The notes under the pieces are model-generated. The model had not been told where the DNA came from, ran no database searches, and worked only from the letters and a program-made list of their open reading frames with translations. A DNA stretch of 35,344 nucleotides from Prevotellamassilia sp. (GTDB lineage Bacteria; Bacteroidota; Bacteroidia; Bacteroidales; Bacteroidaceae). The stretch covers positions 1-35,344 of the forward strand of contig VSQE01000015.1 of the NCBI GenBank assembly GCA_009775705.1. The letters are read 5' to 3'. Shown in pieces: positions 28,722 to 35,344 of the stretch; positions within the stretch are counted from its first letter, which is position 1; every line of letters starts with the position of its first letter. Made by a program: the position numbers and the translations under genes.

Positions 28722-31574
28722 TTGAGAACAACTATAATCACGGTACTGACGGTAATCGCAGCATTCTGTCTGGCAGCCGCCCGCTCTGATTTACCGAAGA
28801 AGGCACGTTACGGAATGTCTGTTGAAGACACGGTCCGTGAAGTGCTTTCGGATACTTCTTTACCTCAGTCCCGTCCCCTGACCGATTCGCTGCCGCCGCC
28901 CGCCGTCTTGCGGGTCGACAGCGTGCACCTTTCCGCCGATAGTCTTCTTGCAGACAGCGTGGCTGTTCCCGCCGATACGTTGCAGACGGATTCGGTGGAG
29001 GAGAAAAAGTCCGGACTGGACGCTCCGGTGAAATATACCGCGGCCGATTCTATGGTTTACGATGCGGAGAGCGGTCTGATTTTCCTTTATGGAAAGGCGA
29101 AGGTGAACTATCAGAACATGGATCTGGAAGCCGCCAAGCTGACGATGGACATGGACAGCAGCATGGTGCATGCCGATGCCGCGACGGATTCGGCGGGAGT
29201 GTTGAAGGACAAACCTGTCTATCATCAGGGCAACGATACCTACGACAGCGAACGGATGAGTTTCAACTTCAAGACGAAGAAAGGCTTTATCTCGAATGTG
29301 GCTACCACGCAGGGCAACGGTTTCCTGAACAGCCGCCAGTCCAAAAGGACGGATGACGGTACCCTCTATCTCCAGCATGCCACCTACACCACCTGCGACG
29401 CGGAGCATCCCCATTTCTACATGGCCATCTCGCGAGCCAAGGCCCGGCCGGGTAAGGAGATGATTGCCGGCCCGGCCTATCTTGTCGTGGAGGACGTGCC
29501 CTTGCCGCTGGCCATCCCTTACGGCTTCTTTCCTTTCAACAAGAAATACAGCAGCGGTTTTCTCATGCCCAGCTACGGTGACGAGACGAGTCGCGGATTC
29601 TACTTGCGTGACGGCGGCTATTATTTCGCCCTCAACGACTATATGGATCTGAAACTTTTGGGAGAAATCTATACAAAAGGTTCCTGGGGACTGAGTGCGG
29701 AGACAAACTACAACAAGCGCTACCGTTATTCCGGCAATTTCTATTTCAGTTTTCTGAAAACGATAGAAGGGGAGAAGAACATGCCGGACTATGCCGTGAC
29801 CAAAAGCATGAAGATACAGTGGTCGCACCAGAAGAGTCCGAAGTCCTCGCCCAATTTCAGTTTCTCCGCCCGTGTCAATTTCGCATCGGAGAATTATGAG
29901 CGGAAAAATCTGGAGAGCATGTACAATCCGCTTTCCTATACGCAGAGCACTCGGACCTCGGCGGTGAGTTTCTCGCAGACATTTCCCGGGATCGGGCTGA
30001 CGCTGTCCGGATCTACGAACCTCACGCAGAGCCTGCGCGACTCCTCCGTGTCGATGACCTTGCCGGACCTTACCATTTCGCTCAACCGCTTCTATCCGTT
30101 CCGCCGCAAGCGCATGGCGGGCAAGGAACGCTGGTACGAGAAGATTTCGATGTCCTATACCGGACAGCTCAGCAACAGCATCACTACCAAAGAGGACAAG
30201 CTCTTCAAATCCAATCTAATAAAGGACTGGCACAATGGTATGCAGCACAGAATACCCGTAGACGCTACATTCCAGTTGTTCAAATACATAAACATCTCTC
30301 CCAATTTCTCGTTCCGCGACATCATGTATGCCAGCCGCATCATGCGTTCTTGGGATGACGTGCGGCAGGAGGAGGTGAACGATACGACATACGGATTCTA
30401 CAACCTCTACGACTGGCAGGTGGGTGTGTCGGCCAATACCACCCTCTACGGATTCTATAAACCCTGGAAAAAACTTTTCGGTGACAAATTGATTGCCGTC
30501 CGTCATGTGCTGAAACCCAGTGTGTCGTTCAGCTATGCCCCTGATTTCACGGTGGACCGTTACGGATATTATGCCCGTTATACGAAGACCGATGCCGCGG
30601 GACAAACCTCCGAGGTGCGGTATTCGCCTTACGCGAGCGGAGTGTACGGCTATCCCAGCGGAACGAAGCAGGGAATGGTAACCATGTCTCTCTCTAACAA
30701 TTTGGAGATGAAGGTGAAGAGCGACAGGGATAGCACGGGAGAACGGAAAATCAGTCTCATTGACGAACTCTGGGGATCGCTTTCCTACAATATGGCCGCC
30801 AAGCAACAGCCGTGGAGCGATCTGAGTACCCGTCTGCGTCTGAAGTTCAAGAACTATACGTTCTCGATGGCGGCGGTTTTCGCCACATATGCCTACGAGT
30901 TCGACCAGAACGGAAAAGTGGTGAAGGGCAATCGGACGGAGTGGAGCTACGGTCGTTTCGGGCGTTTTCAGGGTATGTCGCAGAACCTGTCCTATACAGT
31001 CAATAACAAGACGTTTAAAAAACTGGCAGACTTCATCGGCGGCCGCCGGTCCGACAACAAAGAAGGGAGCGCGGCCGATGCGGAAGACGATACGGAGGAC
31101 GGTGACGGAGAAGACGCCAACATCGACCCCGACCTGAAAGCCGGAAGGAAAGGCTCCGGCAAGAAGGAGAAAGCCAAAGTGGACGAGGACGGATATCTGG
31201 CGTTCTCCATGCCTTGGTCGCTGACACTCTCCTATGGAATTTCCATGTACGAGGACCGTTCCAAACCGATCAACGTTCACCGGATGCGCTATCCGTATTC
31301 TTTCAACCAGACGCTCAACTGTTCGGGCTACCTGAGGATTGCCGACGGATGGAACATCACTTTCACTTCGGGATATGATTTCGACTATCACAGGCTCTCG
31401 ATGACCACGGCCTCGCTCTCGCGCGACCTGCACTGTTTCGAGATGTCGTGCTCCATGGTGTTGCGCCCTTACACGTCGTTCAATTTCACCTTCCGTGCCC
31501 GTGCCAGTGAACTGATGGACGCGCTGAAATGGGACAAGCGCAGTTCCTACAGCACCAATATTGAATGGTACTGA
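28722..31574 (+). CDS. lptD: LPS-assembly outer-membrane protein LptD
   Basis: Outer-membrane translocon that inserts LPS into the outer leaflet, in the Bacteroidetes form of 950 residues. A signal peptide (TTIITVLTVIAAFCLAAARS) is followed by an Asp/Ser/Val-rich low-complexity stretch. The OstA-like periplasmic domain comes next (VYDAESGLIFLYGKAKVNYQNMDLEAAKLTMDM, DSERMSFNFKTKKGFISNV). The barrel carries the family block VPLPLAIPYGFFPFNKKYSSGFLMPSYGDE. Residues about 778-824 are a charged loop rich in Asp, Glu, Gly and Lys. The start must be the TTG at 28722: the next ATG (28815) would remove the whole signal peptide, and no ATG precedes it. Confidence 0.92.
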   Translation: MRTTIITVLTVIAAFCLAAARSDLPKKARYGMSVEDTVREVLSDTSLPQSRPLTDSLPPPAVLRVDSVHLSADSLLADSVAVPADTLQTDSVEEKKSGLDAPVKYTAADSMVYDAESGLIFLYGKAKVNYQNMDLEAAKLTMDMDSSMVHADAATDSAGVLKDKPVYHQGNDTYDSERMSFNFKTKKGFISNVATTQGNGFLNSRQSKRTDDGTLYLQHATYTTCDAEHPHFYMAISRAKARPGKEMIAGPAYLVVEDVPLPLAIPYGFFPFNKKYSSGFLMPSYGDETSRGFYLRDGGYYFALNDYMDLKLLGEIYTKGSWGLSAETNYNKRYRYSGNFYFSFLKTIEGEKNMPDYAVTKSMKIQWSHQKSPKSSPNFSFSARVNFASENYERKNLESMYNPLSYTQSTRTSAVSFSQTFPGIGLTLSGSTNLTQSLRDSSVSMTLPDLTISLNRFYPFRRKRMAGKERWYEKISMSYTGQLSNSITTKEDKLFKSNLIKDWHNGMQHRIPVDATFQLFKYINISPNFSFRDIMYASRIMRSWDDVRQEEVNDTTYGFYNLYDWQVGVSANTTLYGFYKPWKKLFGDKLIAVRHVLKPSVSFSYAPDFTVDRYGYYARYTKTDAAGQTSEVRYSPYASGVYGYPSGTKQGMVTMSLSNNLEMKVKSDRDSTGERKISLIDELWGSLSYNMAAKQQPWSDLSTRLRLKFKNYTFSMAAVFATYAYEFDQNGKVVKGNRTEWSYGRFGRFQGMSQNLSYTVNNKTFKKLADFIGGRRSDNKEGSAADAEDDTEDGDGEDANIDPDLKAGRKGSGKKEKAKVDEDGYLAFSMPWSLTLSYGISMYEDRSKPINVHRMRYPYSFNQTLNCSGYLRIADGWNITFTSGYDFDYHRLSMTTASLSRDLHCFEMSCSMVLRPYTSFNFTFRARASELMDALKWDKRSSYSTNIEWY

Positions 31575-31618
31575 TCAGAGATATACCCAAATACAATCAC
31601 TGTAATAATATATAAAGA

Positions 31619-32299
31619 ATGATGAAAACAATTTCCAGCCTTTTGCTTGTAGTCCTGGCCCTCATGACGAGTTGCTCGGAGAGTTCTTACGAAGCCCATC
31701 AGACGTATTTCTACCCTGTCGGAACGAATGAGAAAACATTCTATGCCGATCAGGAACTCGATTCCGTGCGGATCATTTCGCTGGATTCCTGGACATTGAA
31801 TACAAGTGACTGGTTCACGGCTACGCCTTCGGCACAGAATATTCCTGCCGGAGTAGAGTTGAATACCAAAGTGAACTTGAGAACTACTCCCAATCTGACG
31901 GGAAAGCCCCGTATCGGGCAGTTGGCGGTATCTTCTTATTTCAATATCAGCCTGCCTGTCTATCAGATGAGTTGGCTGAATATCACGGTTCCCTATCCCG
32001 AATACGATATGAACGAGAGCATGGCGAACCGTGTGGCCAGTTTTAACCTGAACATCATCCCCGAGAGCGGCAGTACTTCTCCCTATATACTTTTCACGGT
32101 TTATGCCGACAATGCTACGCTGGCTTCCGATGCCGACTGGCTTGTTCCGGCCGAGACGCAGTTCAAAGCCGGCAGACATCAGGTGTCGCTTTCCTGTCCG
32201 GACAACAAGACGGGAGCCGTACGCACGGCTACGCTGAAACTGACATCCAACGGAGTTACCTCTTTAATTAAGGTGAAGCAAGAACCTGTGAAGGAGTGA
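31619..32299 (+). CDS. Putative lipoprotein with BACON-like domains
   Basis: A 226-residue lipoprotein: short hydrophobic signal, then MTSC with lipidated Cys19. The CSESS following the Cys partly resembles the acidic signal that sends Bacteroides lipoproteins to the cell surface. The mature part looks like two beta-sandwich segments (LDSWTLNTSDWFTATPS, then ASDADWLVPAETQFKAGRHQVSLSCPDNKTGAVRTATLKLTSNG). The second resembles a BACON domain, known from Bacteroidetes surface proteins. Function unknown. It starts 44 bp after lptD with no terminator between, so it is probably co-transcribed. The ATG at 31622 is an equal alternative start. Confidence 0.8.
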   Translation: MMKTISSLLLVVLALMTSCSESSYEAHQTYFYPVGTNEKTFYADQELDSVRIISLDSWTLNTSDWFTATPSAQNIPAGVELNTKVNLRTTPNLTGKPRIGQLAVSSYFNISLPVYQMSWLNITVPYPEYDMNESMANRVASFNLNIIPESGSTSPYILFTVYADNATLASDADWLVPAETQFKAGRHQVSLSCPDNKTGAVRTATLKLTSNGVTSLIKVKQEPVKE

Positions 32300-32331
32300 T
32301 GCCGGCGGCTGCGGCCAGCCTGGTATACGAT

Positions 32332-32382
32332 AATACCTTCGGACTGAGCGTAAGAAGAGCTTTGTCCAAAGGTATTTTTTTT
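32332..32382 (+). terminator. Terminator between the lipoprotein gene and tex
   Basis: AATACCTTCGGAC (32332-32344) pairs with GTCCAAAGGTATT (32364-32376) with one mismatch, followed by T8 to 32382. It sits between convergent genes and serves the plus strand. Confidence 0.75.
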
Positions 32383-32403
32383 GTGTTTTTTCTTCGGGAT
32401 TTT

Positions 32404-34533
32404 TTACTGTTCCACTCCTTTCATGGTCAGGGCCACGCGGTTGCGGACGGGGTCTATTTCCAGTATCCTGACACGGACACGTTGCTGGATCCTTACCACC
32501 TCCGCCGGATCGCGCACGAAGCGGTCGGCCAGTTGGGAGATATGTACCAGACCCTTTATCTTGATGCCCATGTCCACGAAGCAGCCGAAGTTGGTGATGT
32601 TGGTCACTACTCCGGGCACCACCATGCCTTCCTCCAGATCTTCGATGCCGTGCAGCGACTTGTCGAAACTGAACACACAGGCCGTTCCGCGCGGATCACG
32701 TCCCGGTTTGCCCAGTTCCGCCATGATGTCGGTGAGTGTCGGCAGACCGGCTTTTTCGGAGCAGTAGTGCGTAAGCTCGATGCCGCGGCGTTTCTCTTCC
32801 GAGGCGATGAGAGCCGGAATGTCGCAGTTCGCGTCCTGTGCCATCTGCTCCACCAGTTCGTAGCGTTCCGGATGTACGGCCGTGTTGTCTAACGGATTTG
32901 TTCCGTCCGGGATGCGCAGGAAACCGGCACATTGTTCGAACGCTTTGGCGCCGAGGCGCGGCACTTTCAGCAGTTCGCTGCGTGACCTGAAGGCACCGTT
33001 CGCCGCGCGGTAGTCCACGATGTTCTGTGCCAGTGCCGGCCCGAGGCCCGAAATGTAGGTCAGCAGGTGCCGGCTGGCCGTGTTGAGATTCACGCCCACA
33101 GTGTTCACACAGTTCTCCACCGTCTGGTCGAGCGCGCGTTTCAGCGCCGTCTGGTCCACGTCGTGCTGATACTGTCCCACGCCGATGGATTTGGGGTCGA
33201 TCTTGACCAGTTCCGCCAGCGGGTCCGCCAGCCGTCGGCCTATGGACACCGCTCCGCGCACCGTGACATCGTAGTCCGGAAACTCCTCGCGGGCGGTTTT
33301 CGAGGCGGAATAGACCGAAGCGCCGTCTTCGCTCACCAGAAAAACGCTCACTTCCTTCAGTCCGAGCGATTGTACCAGTTCCTCTGTCTCCCGTCCGGCT
33401 GTTCCGTTGCCTACGGCGACGGCTTCGATCTTGTATTGTTCGGCGAGGGTGGAAAGTTTGAGACAGGTGCGGGCGTATTCTCCGCGTGGAGGATGGGGAT
33501 AGACCGTCTCGTTGTGCAGCAGGTTTCCTTGAGCGTCAAGACAGACCACTTTGCAACCCGTGCGGTAGCCGGGATCAATGCCCATGATGCGTTTTTGTCC
33601 CAATGGAGCCGTCAGAAGCAATTGTCGCAGGTTTCCCGCGAATACGCGTATGGCTTCCTCGTCGGCCTGTTGCTTGCTCCGTGCGGCAAACTCCGTTTCT
33701 ATGCTCGGCCTCAGCAGGCGTTTGCAGGCATCGGCCGCCGCCGTGGCCACCTGATGTTCCGTTGCTGTTCCGCGGCGCACGAAGAGGCGTTGTACGCGGG
33801 CCGTGCAATCCTCTTCATCGGCCGGTGCGATGGAGACGCGCAGGAAACCTTCGGCCTCGCCCCGCCGCATGGCCAGCAGACGGTGGGATGTGCAGCGGCG
33901 CAGCGGTTCGTTCCAGTCGAAGTAATCGCGGAATTTGGCAGCTTCCGCTTCCTTCCCCTTCACCACCTTCGAGCGGATGACAGCCGTCAGGGCGAACGAT
34001 TTCCTCACCGTCGCTCTTGTGCGTTCGTCCTCGCTGATGCGTTCGGCCAGAATGTCGCGTGCGCCCTGAAGGGCCTCTTCCTCGTTCGCCACTTCCGCGT
34101 TCACGAAGGCCGCGGCTGCACGTATGGGGTCCGTATGGGGCCGTTCCAGCAGCAAGTCGGCCAGCGGCTCCAGTCCTTTCCGGCGGGCGGCCTCCGCCCG
34201 TGTCTTGCGTTTGGGCTTGTAGGGCAGGTAGATGTCCTCAAGCATCGTAGCGTCCCAACAGCTTTCAATGCGGGCGCGCAGCTCATCGGTCAGCTTTCCT
34301 TGCTCTTCGATGGTGGCGAGGATGTATTCGCGTCGGTGTGTCAGTTCGGACAGGCGCAGGTGTTCGTCTTTCACGGCAGCTACCTGCACCTCGTCCATGC
34401 CGCCGGTCGCTTCCTTGCGATAGCGGCTGATGAAAGGGATGGTGGCTCCGCCTTCGAGCAGGCGTATTGTGTTTTCAACGTGTGGTCCGCGCAGGTTGAG
34501 GCGGCTGGCAATGAGGCTGGCGATAGAAGTCAT
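32404..34533 (-). CDS. tex: Tex family RNA-binding transcription accessory protein
   Basis: Cytoplasmic nucleic-acid-binding protein of 709 residues linked to transcription and RNA handling. An N-terminal helical Tex region (ATIPFISRYRKEATGGMDEVQ, LEDIYLPYKPKRKTRAEAARRKGLEPLA) is followed by a YqgF/RNase H-like domain (GIDPGYRTGCKVVCLD, GNGTAGRETEEL, SVYSASKTAREEFPD). A helix-hairpin-helix pair comes next (GVNLNTASRHLLTYISGLGPALAQNIV, LLKVPRLGAKAFEQCAGFLRI), then a C-terminal S1 domain (GVVTNITNFGCFVDMGIKIKGLVHISQLA). Domain order and length are standard. It lies 38 bp after the NUDIX gene and is probably in the same operon. Confidence 0.96.
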   Translation of the reverse strand: MTSIASLIASRLNLRGPHVENTIRLLEGGATIPFISRYRKEATGGMDEVQVAAVKDEHLRLSELTHRREYILATIEEQGKLTDELRARIESCWDATMLEDIYLPYKPKRKTRAEAARRKGLEPLADLLLERPHTDPIRAAAAFVNAEVANEEEALQGARDILAERISEDERTRATVRKSFALTAVIRSKVVKGKEAEAAKFRDYFDWNEPLRRCTSHRLLAMRRGEAEGFLRVSIAPADEEDCTARVQRLFVRRGTATEHQVATAAADACKRLLRPSIETEFAARSKQQADEEAIRVFAGNLRQLLLTAPLGQKRIMGIDPGYRTGCKVVCLDAQGNLLHNETVYPHPPRGEYARTCLKLSTLAEQYKIEAVAVGNGTAGRETEELVQSLGLKEVSVFLVSEDGASVYSASKTAREEFPDYDVTVRGAVSIGRRLADPLAELVKIDPKSIGVGQYQHDVDQTALKRALDQTVENCVNTVGVNLNTASRHLLTYISGLGPALAQNIVDYRAANGAFRSRSELLKVPRLGAKAFEQCAGFLRIPDGTNPLDNTAVHPERYELVEQMAQDANCDIPALIASEEKRRGIELTHYCSEKAGLPTLTDIMAELGKPGRDPRGTACVFSFDKSLHGIEDLEEGMVVPGVVTNITNFGCFVDMGIKIKGLVHISQLADRFVRDPAEVVRIQQRVRVRILEIDPVRNRVALTMKGVEQ

Positions 34534-34571
34534 GGTGTGTGTGGAGTGGAAAATAGGTGTGACAAAGAGTT

Positions 34572-35132
34572 TCAGAGGGAATGCTGGCAGAAATATTTCC
34601 AGAGCGGAGCTGCCATAAGGGCTTGTTTGATTTCATCGTTTTCAAGTAAGGAGCGGACTTCGCCGGTGCTGAGCAGATGCACCGTGATGTCTTCCGTTGC
34701 CTCCAGATGCTGTTCCGTCAGCGGCTCCACGTCCTCGGCCACGAAGGTGTAGGAAAGATTTGTCATGGCCGAGGCGTTGGGCGAGAGTATGCTCAATAAC
34801 CGCCAGCGTCCCCCGCCGTAGCCTGTTTCTTCAAGCAGTTCGCGCCGGGCTGCGGCTTCGGGCGAAGCGTCGCCGGGGTCTATTACTCCGGCACACAGTT
34901 CGTAGCGTGTTTCGCCCAGTCCGTGGCGGTATTGGCGGATGAGCAGAAAACGCCCGTCGCGGGTGCGGGCTATTACATTCACCCAGTCGGGGTATTCCAG
35001 AATATAGTATTCGGGATTTTCCGTTCCGTCCGGCAGGCGCACGTGGTCGCGCCGTGCCGTGAGCCAGGGACGGCGCAAGAGGTATTCGCTGCCCAGAACC
35101 TCCCACTTTTGCGGATCATAGTCTTTTTTCAT
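34572..35132 (-). CDS. NUDIX hydrolase, ADP-ribose pyrophosphatase-like
   Basis: A 186-residue NUDIX protein, likely acting on ADP-ribose or another nucleotide-sugar diphosphate. A beta-strand region with PEYYILEYPDWVNVIARTRDGRFLLIRQYRHG precedes the box YELCAGVIDPGD...RRELLEETGYGGG. The REUxEExGU half (97-105) is intact. The first half has one extra residue, and Asp88 stands where the consensus Glu is expected. I think this variant occurs in related Bacteroidetes proteins, so activity is plausible, but the exact substrate is unknown. A -7 box at 35182-35189 precedes it; tex follows. Confidence 0.9.
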   Translation of the reverse strand: MKKDYDPQKWEVLGSEYLLRRPWLTARRDHVRLPDGTENPEYYILEYPDWVNVIARTRDGRFLLIRQYRHGLGETRYELCAGVIDPGDASPEAAARRELLEETGYGGGRWRLLSILSPNASAMTNLSYTFVAEDVEPLTEQHLEATEDITVHLLSTGEVRSLLENDEIKQALMAAPLWKYFCQHSL

Positions 35133-35181
35133 GGTGTTTTTCTTTTCTGAGGCGGCACAAACATGCTGTGCCTGTCTTTTG

Positions 35182-35189
35182 CAAAAGTA
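35182..35189 (-). promoter_or_regulatory. -7 promoter box for the NUDIX-tex operon
   Basis: Minus-strand TACTTTTG fits the -7 consensus, 50 bp before the NUDIX ATG. No clear -33 box. Confidence 0.5.
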
Positions 35190-35278
35190 CGAAATATTTT
35201 CATTGCAGGCCCGGTAAAGAGTCCTGAGAATCTTGTTGTTTCATCGAATATGTTGGGAAATAGAAATATGTTGCTGTT

Positions 35279-35344
35279 TTTTACAAGGCGTGTAAAAACT
35301 TTTACAAGGCATGTAAAAAGTTTTACACGCCTTGTAAAAGTTTT
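35279..35344 (+). repeat. Three-unit 21-bp-period palindromic repeat array, copy B
   Basis: Cores at 35282, 35303 and 35324 are identical, base for base and in the same order and orientation, to those of copy A at 14996-15060. The 8-bp A/T linkers between them differ. Units 1 and 3 form a perfect 19-bp inverted repeat (35279-35297 with 35321-35339). The window ends just after unit 3, so the array may continue. It lies upstream of the NUDIX promoter. Confidence 0.9.

Noticed and set aside
33067..34752. Plus-strand open frame of 561 codons opposite tex
   Set aside because: tex is complete with all domains in order; the opposite frame has no recognisable features.

Overview
The window is a chromosomal housekeeping segment from a member of the Bacteroidales, GC-rich for that order. 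Three things point there. First, promoters match the Bacteroidetes consensus TTTG-N19-21-TAnnTTTG; perfect or near-perfect copies lie at 3823-3853, 10284-10315 and 24958-24989, and many more -7 boxes lie just before gene starts. Second, lineage-typical proteins are present: DUF5683, a Bacteroidetes-type LptD with a long Asp/Ser-rich N-terminus, a TonB receptor with an extended signal peptide, a BACON-like lipoprotein and a roughly 390-residue PurM. Third, gene order looks lineage-typical: folP-cdaA, surE-lpxB divergent from parA, and parA-parB-DUF5683-mltD-rel. There is no tRNA, rRNA, prophage, insertion sequence or CRISPR array.

Layout. 1-2.0 kb (minus): thymidine kinase and MurF. 2.1-6.9 kb (plus): FolP and the c-di-AMP cyclase CdaA, then a promoter for a YgcG/TPM-like protein, LemA, PurM and a small membrane protein, closed by a terminator. 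7.0-10.3 kb (minus): a tight five-gene operon tadA-yraN-mmcQ-birA-MATE with one clear promoter. 10.4-14.9 kb (plus): a TonB-dependent receptor and a subtilisin-like protease with a C-terminal sorting-type domain. 15.1-22.6 kb (minus): parA, parB, DUF5683, a LysM lytic transglycosylase and the bifunctional (p)ppGpp enzyme Rel, followed by an ATPase-family protein whose Walker motifs look broken. 22.8-24.8 kb (plus): SurE and LpxB. 24.8-25.4 kb: a noncoding region with an orphan promoter-terminator cassette and an A-tract repeat array. 25.4-32.3 kb (plus): ClpB, an HD-domain protein, LptD and a lipoprotein. 32.4-35.1 kb (minus): Tex and a NUDIX hydrolase.

How the genes work together. Envelope biogenesis is the main theme: MurF for peptidoglycan, MltD for its remodelling, LpxB and LptD for LPS synthesis and export, plus several exported proteins. 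Nucleotide signalling is represented by CdaA and Rel, and chromosome segregation by ParA/ParB.

Most unusual structure. Two copies of a three-unit array with an exact 21-bp period (14996-15060 and 35279-35344) keep identical 13-bp cores while the A/T linkers between them vary. An unrelated four-unit array, also with an exact 21-bp period, lies before clpB (25057-25140). Next in interest are the orphan 45-nt transcription cassette at 24958-25041 and the pseudo-ATPase at 15145-16329.
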